Positions 1-7,843 of a stretch of DNA of 14,028 nucleotides are shown here, piece by piece. A program made the position numbers and the translations under genes. This DNA is from an uncultured Prevotellaceae bacterium (lineage in GTDB: Bacteria > Bacteroidota > Bacteroidia > Bacteroidales > Bacteroidaceae), in contig CAMZHB010000009.1 of assembly GCA_947306605.1 (NCBI GenBank), positions 1 to 14,028 of the forward strand. The letters are read 5' to 3'. The first letter of the stretch is position 1. Each line of letters opens with the position of its first letter. The notes under the pieces are model-generated. The model worked only from the letters and a program-made list of their open reading frames with translations. It was not told the DNA's origin and did no database searches.

Positions 1-594
1 TTCGTCTTCGACCACGACTGCCGCGAAGGCATCTGCGGCATGTGCTCGCTCTACATCAACGGCACGCCCCACGGCAAAACCGAGCGCGGAGCCACCACCT
101 GCCAGCTCTACATGCGTCGCTTCAACGACGGCGACGTCATCACCGTTGAGCCCTGGCGTTCGGCCGCGTTCCCCGTCATCAAGGATTGCATGGTCGACCG
201 CTCCGCCTTCGACAAGATCCAGGCCGCCGGCGGTTACACCACCATCCGCACCGGCCAGGCCCAGGACGCCAACGCCATCCTCATTCCCAAGGAAGACGCC
301 GACGAAGCCATGGACTGCGCCACCTGCATCGGTTGCGGAGCCTGTGTGGCTGCCTGCAAGAACGGCAGCGCCATGCTCTTCGTCAGCTCCAAGGTGAGCC
401 AGCTCGCCCTGTTGCCGCAGGGCAAGCCCGAAGCCGCCAAGCGTGCCAAGGCCATGGTGGCCAAGATGGACGAACTCGGTTTCGGTAACTGCACCAACAC
501 CCGTGCCTGCGAAGCCGTGTGCCCCAAGAACGAGACCATCGCCAACATCGCCCGTCTCAACCGTCACTTCATCAAAGCCAAACTCGCCGACTAA
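1..594 (+). CDS. sdhB: Succinate dehydrogenase/fumarate reductase iron-sulfur subunit (5' truncated by window)
   Basis: Iron-sulfur subunit of the membrane-bound succinate:quinone oxidoreductase/fumarate reductase. It carries electrons between the flavin subunit (SdhA/FrdA) and the membrane cytochrome. The frame is open from base 1, so the N-terminus lies outside the window. In the 197-residue fragment the [2Fe-2S] ligands are visible at the start (CREGICGMC, Cys7, Cys12, Cys15, then Cys34). The ferredoxin-like half has CIGCGACVAAC (about residues 109-119) and CTNTRACEAVCPKN, the expected ligands for the [4Fe-4S] and [3Fe-4S] clusters. In Bacteroidetes this enzyme is mainly a fumarate reductase in anaerobic respiration and succinate production (family knowledge), so frdB would be an equally good name. 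It is probably the last gene of an sdhCAB-type operon, because a strong terminator follows 26 bases after the stop. The other subunits would lie to the left and are not seen. Confidence 0.96.
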   Translation, partial: FVFDHDCREGICGMCSLYINGTPHGKTERGATTCQLYMRRFNDGDVITVEPWRSAAFPVIKDCMVDRSAFDKIQAAGGYTTIRTGQAQDANAILIPKEDADEAMDCATCIGCGACVAACKNGSAMLFVSSKVSQLALLPQGKPEAAKRAKAMVAKMDELGFGNCTNTRACEAVCPKNETIANIARLNRHFIKAKLAD

Positions 595-620
595 GGCGCG
601 GGGCTTTGAACCATCCATAA

Positions 621-660
621 AGAGTCTTCTGCAGCCCGTGCTGCGGAAGGCTCTTTTTTT
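621..660 (+). terminator. Rho-independent terminator of sdhB operon
   Basis: AGAGTCTTCTGCAG (621-634) pairs with CTGCGGAAGGCTCT (641-654), a 14-bp stem with two G-T wobbles and a 6-nt loop, followed immediately by a run of T to 660. This is a textbook intrinsic terminator ending the sdhB transcript. Confidence 0.92.
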
Positions 661-721
661 GTGCCGTGTTCCCTACGTTTTGTTGCCGGTTGATTCTCAA
701 AGGGAGCTTGAGAAGGCAAAA

Positions 722-779
722 CAGAAACGGCGCCTCAAACTTTCGAGACGCCGCTTCTGCGACCCGAAGTCCCACTTCC
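722..779 (+). repeat. Dispersed intergenic hairpin repeat, copy 1
   Basis: The left arm CAGAAACGGCGCCTC (722-736) and right arm GAGACGCCGCTTCTG (745-759) form a long imperfect hairpin. It is followed by a conserved tail, CGACCCGAAGTCCCACTTCC, to about 779. Closely related elements occur in reverse orientation at 3625-3681 and 9070-9126. There is no T-run after the stem, so it is not an ordinary terminator. It lies between the sdhB terminator and the promoter of the next gene. Confidence 0.85.
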
Positions 780-846
780 GAGCGCCGGAATCGGTCCCCG
801 GAATTTTGTGGAAGACATCTTTTTATTTTTATTTTTTGATGATTCA

Positions 847-878
847 TTTTTTATATTCAATCAAAATACGTACCTTTG
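847..878 (+). promoter_or_regulatory. Bacteroidetes-type promoter for the SGNH esterase gene
   Basis: The -7 element TACCTTTG (871-878) matches TAnnTTTG exactly. A -33 position TTTT (847-850) lies 20 bp upstream, a 3 of 4 match to TTTG. Transcription would start near 884, giving a leader of about 20 nt. No Shine-Dalgarno is visible before the ATG at 905, as is usual in this phylum. Confidence 0.7.
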
Positions 879-904
879 CAAGACACTAAATACTGAAAAT
901 TATT

Positions 905-3613
905 ATGAAGAAGTTACTCGTATTGTTCGTTATGTTGTCGGCCGTTCTTCTGCCCCAGCGCAGTGCGGCCCTCACCCGTTGGACCTTCGACGCCAAGGCC
1001 AATCTTGTCAAAACCGCCGACCAACTTTCGGTCAACGCCATCCAGATCATGGACGGTTGCAGTCTCGCCAACTTGCTCGACAAGGACGGCGACACCTGGT
1101 TCCACTCCGCTTGGACCACTGACAACGGCAGCCCTCTGCCCGATGCCGACCACTACCTGCAGGTGCACCTCACTGAGGCCAAGCAGCACCTCATTTTCAC
1201 GTATATCGGCATGAACTGGCCCAGCGCCCACAACTCGCCGCAGGAAGTGACCATCTACGTCACCAACACCCCCGACGACGAAACCTCGTGGACCACGTTT
1301 ACCAAACTCACTGGCATGATACCCGTTGACAACTACCCCGTGAGCTACACCTCGCCCCACCTGGACCTCGGTGCCCCTTACACCGACATCCGTCTCGAGG
1401 TCAACCAGACCACCACGGGCAAGGTTGAAGGCACCTACCGCCGCCACTACTTCTGCCTCGCCGAATTCGGCATGTTCGAAGCCGTGGAGGAAGAGGTGAA
1501 CAACCTGGTGCAGACGGCCGACCAGCTCTCCACCAACTCCATTGAAATCATGGACGGCTGCTCCCTGGCCAACCTGCTCGACGGCAACGGCGACACCTGG
1601 TACCATTCCGCGTGGAACACCTACAACGACAGTCCGCTGCCCGACGCCGACCACTACCTGCAGGCCCACCTTCTCGAGCCCGTCGAGGACTTCTTCTTCA
1701 CCTTCACCGGCATGAACTGGGGCAGCGCCCACAATTCGCCCGACGAAGTCACCATCTATGCCACCAACACCCCCGACGACGAATCGTCGTGGAAGGAAAT
1801 AGAAACCCTTACCGACATGATCAGCGGCGACCCCATACCTTCCGAATATACCTCGCCCGCTATTCACCTCGGCGCCCCCTACAGCGACCTGCGCTTCGTC
1901 GTGCGCCAGACCACCACGGGCGCTGTGGAAGGCACATACAACCGCCACTACTTCTGTCTTGCCGAGTTCGGCATCTACCTGGGTGAACCCAAACAGGCCG
2001 AACCCATAAACCTCGTCTTCATCGGCAACAGCATCACCTACGGCGCCATGCTTCAGAACCCCGGATCACAGGCTCCACCTTTCAAGGTGGGACGCATGAT
2101 GCAGGAAGAACTCGAACAGCCCGTCACCGTCTATAACTGCGGTGTCAGCGGTGCCACCACGCTCGACTTCCTCCCAGCCACCGGCAGCTACTTCGCCTCG
2201 GTGGCCTCCGCCGTCAAGAGAGCACAGGCCAACGGCGGACCTATCATCTTCTCCATGATGCTCGGCACCAACGACAGCGCCGAGACCGGTCCCAACGGCT
2301 CGCCCGTCAGCCCCGCGAACTACTACAAGAACATGAAAGTCATCATCGACTATCTGCTCAACAACTATCCGCACACCATCATCATAGTCAACTACCCCAT
2401 CTGGTACAGCCCCAACACCCACAACGGCGCGCGCTACCTCCAGGCCGGACTCGACCGCCTGCAGACCTACCATCCCGAAATAGACCGCCTCGTGAGCTTC
2501 TACGCCAAGATGCAGGACCACCAGCGTGTCTTCGCCGGCAACCCCGAGGCCTTCTCATACTTTGAGGACAAGACCGACCTCTTCGTCGCCGAGGCAGGCA
2601 ACTCCGGCACGTTCTACCTCCATCCCAACGCCACGGGAGGCACGCGTCTCGCCGAGTTCTGGAAGCAGAGCATCATCGACCATCTGGCCGACGCCGATTT
2701 CTCTTCGCCCCGCGACTACGCCCCCGACCTCATCAACGAGGCCATCGACGTCGTAAACCAGTGCTTCTCCACCACGACACAATCCAGCACCTACCTCCTC
2801 AACGACCCCGGCCAACTCTCCACCAACGCCTACGAAGCCGCCACGGGCACCCTCGACCTGCTCCTTGACCGCAAGACAGGCACATGGTTCCAGACCGACA
2901 CCACCACACGCACCCTCGACGAGGCCCACTACCTTCAGTTCGACCTCCTCACCGACACCATCCAGCGCGTGGCCCTGCGCATGATACGCCGGCCGGCTGT
3001 CAGCGGCAAGCACACCGACAACCACCTGCCCAACGACATCACCGTCTATGCCGCCAACGACACCGTAGCAGGCCCATGGACACGCGTCTGCCGCCTCAAC
3101 ACCGGTTTCCCCGCGCAGAACCAGATGGCCATCTACGTCTCCCCGTCCATCAACCTGCTCCAGCCCTCGCGCTATGTCCGCATGGTGGTCAACGGCAATG
3201 TCAGCGGCGCCACCACCGCCACCGGCTGGCCCTTCTTCAACATGGCCGAAGTGCAGATGTACCCCGTTGCCGTGAACGAGGACAAGTCGCCCTACTACAC
3301 CCGCAACAACGGCATCGACCGGGCCTGCGACATCCTACAGGCCCTCTGCCGCGAAGCACTGCAGAAGTGGGAGCGCGACGAATTCAACGAAGTCGACTCG
3401 CTCACCCTCTGCCAGGCCACAGAACTGGTGCGCGAACTCCTCGCACAGCCCGACATCAGCCGTGCCGACGTCAACCGTGACGGTGCCGTCGACTCCGCCG
3501 ACATCGTCGCCGTCATCAAGGAAATGCCCGACGGCGACATGAAAGCCGACGTCAACCGCGACGGCGCCGTCGACTCCGCCGACATCGTCGCCGTCATCAA
3601 GGAGATGAAATAA
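905..3613 (+). CDS. Secreted SGNH/GDSL-type esterase with three discoidin-like domains and C-terminal dockerin-like repeats
   Basis: Predicted exported 902-residue protein; residues 1-22 form a signal peptide (MKKLLVLFVML..., ending RSAA). Two near-duplicate discoidin-like (F5/8 type C-like, probably carbohydrate-binding) domains begin at residues 33 and 200, each opening with NLV-TADQLS and containing CSLANLLD and GDTW-HSAW. A central SGNH-hydrolase domain (about 365-610) shows block I FIGNSITYG with Ser376, block II CGVSGAT, block III GTND at 454-457 and the block V His at 573 (LHPNATGG). The Asp expected three residues before that His is Phe570, so the triad looks incomplete and may act as a Ser-His dyad. 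A third, divergent discoidin-like domain (about 630-790, GQLSTN...GTWF) follows, then a helical segment. The end carries two identical 21-residue repeats with D-x-N-x-D-G calcium loops (from about 854 and 881), as in type I dockerins. The likely role is deacylation of a glycan or ester side chain outside the cell; the substrate is unknown. Codons are strongly C-ending. It has its own promoter. Confidence 0.88.
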   Translation: MKKLLVLFVMLSAVLLPQRSAALTRWTFDAKANLVKTADQLSVNAIQIMDGCSLANLLDKDGDTWFHSAWTTDNGSPLPDADHYLQVHLTEAKQHLIFTYIGMNWPSAHNSPQEVTIYVTNTPDDETSWTTFTKLTGMIPVDNYPVSYTSPHLDLGAPYTDIRLEVNQTTTGKVEGTYRRHYFCLAEFGMFEAVEEEVNNLVQTADQLSTNSIEIMDGCSLANLLDGNGDTWYHSAWNTYNDSPLPDADHYLQAHLLEPVEDFFFTFTGMNWGSAHNSPDEVTIYATNTPDDESSWKEIETLTDMISGDPIPSEYTSPAIHLGAPYSDLRFVVRQTTTGAVEGTYNRHYFCLAEFGIYLGEPKQAEPINLVFIGNSITYGAMLQNPGSQAPPFKVGRMMQEELEQPVTVYNCGVSGATTLDFLPATGSYFASVASAVKRAQANGGPIIFSMMLGTNDSAETGPNGSPVSPANYYKNMKVIIDYLLNNYPHTIIIVNYPIWYSPNTHNGARYLQAGLDRLQTYHPEIDRLVSFYAKMQDHQRVFAGNPEAFSYFEDKTDLFVAEAGNSGTFYLHPNATGGTRLAEFWKQSIIDHLADADFSSPRDYAPDLINEAIDVVNQCFSTTTQSSTYLLNDPGQLSTNAYEAATGTLDLLLDRKTGTWFQTDTTTRTLDEAHYLQFDLLTDTIQRVALRMIRRPAVSGKHTDNHLPNDITVYAANDTVAGPWTRVCRLNTGFPAQNQMAIYVSPSINLLQPSRYVRMVVNGNVSGATTATGWPFFNMAEVQMYPVAVNEDKSPYYTRNNGIDRACDILQALCREALQKWERDEFNEVDSLTLCQATELVRELLAQPDISRADVNRDGAVDSADIVAVIKEMPDGDMKADVNRDGAVDSADIVAVIKEMK
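3464..3607 (+). repeat. Tandem dockerin-like coding repeat (81-bp period)
   Basis: Two 63-base units (3464-3526 and 3545-3607) encode the same 21 residues, beginning ADVNRDGAVDSADIV. They differ at only three bases, all synonymous (T/C, T/C, A/G). Each unit has the Asp/Asn/Asp/Asp spacing of an EF-hand-like calcium loop. Confidence 0.9.
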
Positions 3614-3624
3614 AAAAAACCGCA

Positions 3625-3681
3625 AAGGTCGGACTTCGGGCCGCAGAAACGGCGTCTCAAAAGTTTGAGGCGCCGTTTCTG
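3625..3681 (-). repeat. Dispersed intergenic hairpin repeat, copy 2
   Basis: Read on the minus strand it starts CAGAAACGGCGCCTCAAA and folds back on TGAGACGCCGTTTCTG with one wobble over about 16 bp. The tail CGGCCCGAAGTCCGACC follows. It begins some 12 bases after the stop codon of the SGNH gene and lies antisense to that transcript. Of the three copies in the window it has the best-paired hairpin. Confidence 0.87.
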
Positions 3682-3868
3682 CTTCGTCTTGTGCAGAGCC
3701 GTCCGACTGTTTCCCCGGTTCCCATCTTTCCCGACGCACCTTAATATATAATAAAGGAATGAGAAGGCGCGAAACAGCGCCGGAAAACACAAAAAGTGCA
3801 AAAAAGCGGCGGATAATGCATGGGAAATGAAAAAAAACGAGGAAAAAGGCGTTTTTTAACCCGAAAAG
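3682..3868. other. Intergenic stretch without a gene
   Basis: Between hairpin repeat copy 2 and the next promoter there is no convincing reading frame. A small GGCGC/GCGCC stem sits near 3765-3781, and the part before the promoter is rich in A runs. I see no RNA gene here. Confidence 0.5.
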
Positions 3869-3900
3869 TTTGGCGCAAATGAAGCAAATACGTAATTTTG
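3869..3900 (+). promoter_or_regulatory. Strong Bacteroidetes consensus promoter for the 1229-residue surface protein
   Basis: TTTG (3869-3872), a 20-bp spacer and TAATTTTG (3893-3900) match the Bacteroidetes -33/-7 consensus exactly. The start near 3907 gives a leader of about 90 nt. That leader holds a small stem (GTGCC/GGCAC, 3919-3933) followed by a long AT-rich, Shine-Dalgarno-free stretch before the ATG, a configuration common in highly expressed genes of this phylum. Confidence 0.85.
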
Positions 3901-3999
3901 TTCTGTAAAAGTGTCTTTGTGCCCTTGTGGCACGGCACGTGAGAGTAGATAAAACATTGTGTAATTTAATAACTTATTGTCTAACTAAAACATTTAACT

Positions 4000-6900
4000 A
4001 TGAGAAGAATTTTACGCTTCTTCATGCTGACATTAGTATGCAGCATGTGTTGGAATGTCGCATCAGCACAGAAGATCTACGCAGGTGATCCCTACAAGTG
4101 GAACGAGCTGAAAGCTGGTGACGAGATTCTGTTGAACAATGGTGGCGCCTACAGCGACGACGTTGCTGGTTACGGCGGCCCCGGTCAGTTCCTCTGTGGT
4201 TATACAGTTGCTCAGAACGGTTATGCCGCCGGTATCACGCTGGCCAAGACCGACACCCTGAACGAATCCAAGAACACTGACCCCACGGGCAACAAGCTGA
4301 CGGACGCCAACGTGTGGATTCTCGTGGACGCCGGTACCATCACCGACATCTACGATGAAGAGTATCAGGCATTCTACCTGAAGAACAAGAAGACGGGCGA
4401 GTACATCGAGTGCTTCGAAAGCACACCGACGGCCACCGACTTCGTTTCTCACACCACCCCGCAGCTGGCAAAGGCCACGTCGTTCGTGCCTCAGCCGGTT
4501 GACTCTTACGACGGTGTGAAGAAGACCACGCTGAAAAAGTATGAAGAAGATCCCGACTATGGTGTCATCTTCTCCCACTACGTAGTTACCACAAAGGTAA
4601 ACAGCGAGACAGGTGAAGAAGAGCAAGAGGGCGCATGGTGGCATCTGGGTTACTTCTGGAACTACACCTACACCTACTATGGCACCGCTGTCGACATGGT
4701 TGGTTGGAACGCTCTGAAGCCAGTTGAAGGCCTTTCTCCCAAGATGTTGCTTGAGATGTTCATGGTCTCCATCAACGGCGCTGAGTTCAACGCAGGTACC
4801 GACCCCGGCTACTTCGGTGCTGACGAAGTCATCGCTTTCGAAGACGCTCTGTTGGCCGCTCAGGATGCATTCGACTATGAAGATCCCGATGCTCCTTACT
4901 CCGACGAAGAGTGGCAAGGCTGGTACAACGATTTGAAGGCCGCTTACGATGCAGTGGTAGCCAGCCAGGTTCCCCTGAGCGACGGTCTCTACTACATCAT
5001 CATGGACAACCAGCAGACCCTCGGCTATCGTGAAGGCAAGGGCGACGCCAACGTTCCCGCATTCCAGGCACGCAGCGACATGATGTTGTGGTGGGCTTCC
5101 CTCGACGAGGAAGACCCGTCCTTCGTATGGCGCCTGACCAAAGTGGGTGTTGAAGAAGACGGCACTCCCAAGTACACCGTACAGAACTACGGTCTTTCCA
5201 CCTACATCGCATACGACATGGACAACGGCGAAGGCTTCGTTTGTATGTCCAAGGAAGTGGAAACCGACTATGACCTCATTGTCCGCTCAAGCGACGGCCG
5301 CTGGAAGTTCAGATGCAACACCCCGGGTGGTCTGAACCGCGACAAGAGCACAGCCCGCGGTATCTACGCCGACTGTATGGGTGCCAGAGCACACCAGTCG
5401 CACACCCAGCTGAGCACCAGCTACGACGACGCCCAGCACCAGACGCTGCGCCGTCCGACGGACGAACAGATTGCCGTTCTGGAGCCGAAGGTAGCCCAGA
5501 TGACGCTCACCGCTGAGCTCGAAGCTCTGCTCGACCCCGCCCTGACGCTCTACAACGTTTGCTTCAAGTACAATCCTGACCTCGACAACCCGCTGATCAA
5601 GGTGCTTGACGATGAAGGCCACGCAAACTACGACTCCCCGATGACCAACACGGCCAACGACGGTTCCTACAAAGGCCTTATCGACGGTCTTAACGAAGTT
5701 ATGGGTACGGACTACAGCTACTACTTCCGCACCTACGACGGTTCCAGCGATGACGCCGAACACAAGTACATCGTGTTTGACTTCATTGAGAAGCAACAGA
5801 ACATCGTTATCGAAATGTCGAAGCGCAACGCTCCTCCGGGACAGGGCGACCGTCCCGCTGAAGTAATCCTCTGGGGTTCCAACACCGAAGGTGACATCCT
5901 CGGCGAAAAGGAATGGACCAAGATTGAGGTTTACTATCCTACCGTTGAAAACGCCGTCATTACCGACTGGCACTCCGTTGACCTGGGCCAGCCCTACCGC
6001 TACCTGAAGTATTCTGTATCGAAGAATTACAGCTACACCATCGGTAACTCCAGCCGTTCATGGGCATTCGTACGTTTCGCCATCGGTGAAATGCAGATCT
6101 ATCCGGGTACCCTCGACACCGAAACCAGCCAGTACTACTATGTAGAAGGCATGCAGGCCGCTGCTGACGAACTGAGAAAGCAGTTGGGTATCGCCCGTGT
6201 AGCCGTTGGTGAAAACAACGCTACGCAGCAGAACATCGACGACCTCCAGGCCGCTATCGACGCTTTGAAGGGCATGGTTGTTGACACCATTCCTCTCTTT
6301 GCTCGCACACTTGAGGTTGAGAACTACGTGAACCGCTTCCCCGCCGGTCTTGATTACGGTCAAACCACCGACGAAGAACTGGCTGCTATGGAAGCTGCCA
6401 TCGAAAATGCCAAGGGCTTCGACCATGAGAAACCTCAGAAGGCCGACCTCGAAGCACGTATGGCTAACCTGAACGCTGCCTTCGAAACCTTCAAGGCCGC
6501 TCAGAAGCCCATCGAAGAAAATACATGGCTCTACATCCAGTGCACCGACCAGACCCGCACGGGTGAACCCGATGCTGACGGCAACTATGTTCCGGGTAAC
6601 GCTATCGTTAACGGTCACGTAATGTATGTTGCTTCCGGCAACACCTATGGTGATGTACGTGCAGCCACCGCTGCTGACCGTCTGCTCCATGGTCTCTATG
6701 ACACCGAAAGCGAGACTCAGCTTGACCTCGATAACCCGTTCAGCATGTGGCGTGCCATCAAGCAGGAAGACGGTAGCTATGCATTCCAGAACCGCGGTAC
6801 CGGTACATATATCGGTGTATTCGGCAGCAACACCTACGGTGGTATGTCTGCAGAGCCCGTAAGCTATGCACTCAACTTTGTTGCTCCGGGTGAATTCGAA

Positions 6901-7689
6901 TTCGTTTGCAACGATGGAACCAACTCTGACAAGAGAGCTCTTACAGCTTACGAAGATACGTATGTAGCCACTACGGCTGCTTCCGGTGGTGCAGGCAGCA
7001 CGACTGCCACTTGGACGGTTCTCCCCGTTGAAAGTGAAGCATTCACCTTCAGTGTTCCCAACAACACGTATCAGATTGTTACTCTCCCGTACGATGCAAA
7101 GTCTCTGAGCATTAATGAAAACGTTAAGGCTTATGGCGTGAAGTCTGCTACCGTTACGGACGGTGAAGAAGAAAGCGATTGCGAACTGGTACTCACTCCG
7201 CTGACGGAAGACCCGAAGGCTGGTGAACCGTTCATCCTCGTTGTAGGCGATCCCTCGCAGTTCAATGCTGAAGGTGCAAGTCCTGCTCCTGAAGATGAAA
7301 CCATCTTCTTCATCGAAGTTCCCTCCGATGACAACTATGTAACCGAAGCCAAGACTGTCAACGGTCTCGTTGGTCTGTTGAACGGTGCAGACGTTGCCAA
7401 GGGTATGGGTTACTTTGTAGACAACACTCTGACTTCTACCCGCACGAAGATGTTCATGAGCGGTATGAGTGGTTACATCAACCCGCAGCTGGCTCAAAAG
7501 CTCGGCGACCCGACTGATGAAGACATCGTACTCAACGCTTCTGGTCTCGACGCTATCAAGTCTGTCAAGGCTGTTAACGTAACCGGCAATGTTTATAGCA
7601 TCGACGGTAAGCTCGTTAGCAAGAGCGGTACGAAGAACCTGAACAAGGGTATCTACATCGTAGGTAAGAAGAAGGTTGCTGTTAAGTAA
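4000..7689 (+). CDS. Large secreted multidomain surface protein with discoidin-like domain and T9SS-like C-terminal tail
   Basis: Predicted exported 1229-residue protein of unknown function. Residues 1-24 form a signal peptide ending ASAQ. Several stretches share a pattern like WR-x-T/I-K...DG-x-Y...NxGTxxYI (near 110-150, 350-410 and 920-960), resembling trefoil or ricin-type glycan-binding repeats. Residues about 540-703 are discoidin-like and recognisably related to the domains of the upstream protein (TN-x-x-NDGSYKGLIDG at its start, GEMQIYP at its end). Helical spacers of FIVAR-like character (for example near 275-320, 710-760 and 785-840) separate the domains. The C-terminus, with VYSIDGKLV and GIYIVGKKKVAVK, resembles the Bacteroidetes type A sorting tail used for type IX secretion and surface anchoring. 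No catalytic motif is evident, so a glycan-binding or adhesion role is inferred. More T-ending codons (GGT, GTT, CGT) than the upstream gene, plus the strong promoter, suggest high expression. It is followed by its own terminator. Confidence 0.85.
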   Translation: MRRILRFFMLTLVCSMCWNVASAQKIYAGDPYKWNELKAGDEILLNNGGAYSDDVAGYGGPGQFLCGYTVAQNGYAAGITLAKTDTLNESKNTDPTGNKLTDANVWILVDAGTITDIYDEEYQAFYLKNKKTGEYIECFESTPTATDFVSHTTPQLAKATSFVPQPVDSYDGVKKTTLKKYEEDPDYGVIFSHYVVTTKVNSETGEEEQEGAWWHLGYFWNYTYTYYGTAVDMVGWNALKPVEGLSPKMLLEMFMVSINGAEFNAGTDPGYFGADEVIAFEDALLAAQDAFDYEDPDAPYSDEEWQGWYNDLKAAYDAVVASQVPLSDGLYYIIMDNQQTLGYREGKGDANVPAFQARSDMMLWWASLDEEDPSFVWRLTKVGVEEDGTPKYTVQNYGLSTYIAYDMDNGEGFVCMSKEVETDYDLIVRSSDGRWKFRCNTPGGLNRDKSTARGIYADCMGARAHQSHTQLSTSYDDAQHQTLRRPTDEQIAVLEPKVAQMTLTAELEALLDPALTLYNVCFKYNPDLDNPLIKVLDDEGHANYDSPMTNTANDGSYKGLIDGLNEVMGTDYSYYFRTYDGSSDDAEHKYIVFDFIEKQQNIVIEMSKRNAPPGQGDRPAEVILWGSNTEGDILGEKEWTKIEVYYPTVENAVITDWHSVDLGQPYRYLKYSVSKNYSYTIGNSSRSWAFVRFAIGEMQIYPGTLDTETSQYYYVEGMQAAADELRKQLGIARVAVGENNATQQNIDDLQAAIDALKGMVVDTIPLFARTLEVENYVNRFPAGLDYGQTTDEELAAMEAAIENAKGFDHEKPQKADLEARMANLNAAFETFKAAQKPIEENTWLYIQCTDQTRTGEPDADGNYVPGNAIVNGHVMYVASGNTYGDVRAATAADRLLHGLYDTESETQLDLDNPFSMWRAIKQEDGSYAFQNRGTGTYIGVFGSNTYGGMSAEPVSYALNFVAPGEFEFVCNDGTNSDKRALTAYEDTYVATTAASGGAGSTTATWTVLPVESEAFTFSVPNNTYQIVTLPYDAKSLSINENVKAYGVKSATVTDGEEESDCELVLTPLTEDPKAGEPFILVVGDPSQFNAEGASPAPEDETIFFIEVPSDDNYVTEAKTVNGLVGLLNGADVAKGMGYFVDNTLTSTRTKMFMSGMSGYINPQLAQKLGDPTDEDIVLNASGLDAIKSVKAVNVTGNVYSIDGKLVSKSGTKNLNKGIYIVGKKKVAVK

Positions 7690-7734
7690 TCTCCTTAAGA
7701 AACGGAAATACACAAAGATCGTTTCATAAGTTTG

Positions 7735-7765
7735 GCGGTGCGTCCATTGGGCGCACCGCTTTTTT
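7735..7765 (+). terminator. Rho-independent terminator of the surface-protein gene
   Basis: GCGGTGCGT (7735-7743) pairs with GCGCACCGC (7751-7759), a 9-bp GC-rich stem with one G-T pair, followed by six T. It separates this gene from the convergent O-methyltransferase gene. Confidence 0.93.
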
Positions 7766-7843
7766 GTTATAGTTACAATAGCCGTTATCGTTTAGAGTAA
7801 CTTTGGGGCCGTTGCCGTAGTAAAGAAAAGGGCAGGGAATGGT

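Noticed and set aside
443..889. Small + strand frame across the sdhB end, terminator and hairpin repeat
   Set aside because: It overlaps sdhB in another frame and crosses an intrinsic terminator. Its Arg/Lys-rich part is just the translated hairpin repeat, which also recurs in frames at the other two copies.
914..1948. 344-codon minus-strand frame antisense to the discoidin-like domains
   Set aside because: Its composition is dominated by Val, Gly and Ala from C-ending codons read in reverse. The repeats in it simply reflect the duplicated domains on the other strand.
3295..3801. Two minus-strand frames across the end of the SGNH gene and hairpin copy 2
   Set aside because: They are antisense to the dockerin-like repeats and owe their length to codon bias and the repeat. 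No start context or homology supports them.
6058..7713. 551-codon open frame on the minus strand antisense to the large surface protein
   Set aside because: It mirrors the codon bias of the real + strand gene. It has no recognisable motif, and the + strand frame has a signal peptide, a sorting tail, a promoter and a terminator.
7798..7805. TAACTTTG, a perfect -7 promoter element on the + strand
   Set aside because: The nearest TTTG is 31 bp upstream rather than about 20, and no + strand gene follows; the next genes are convergent.
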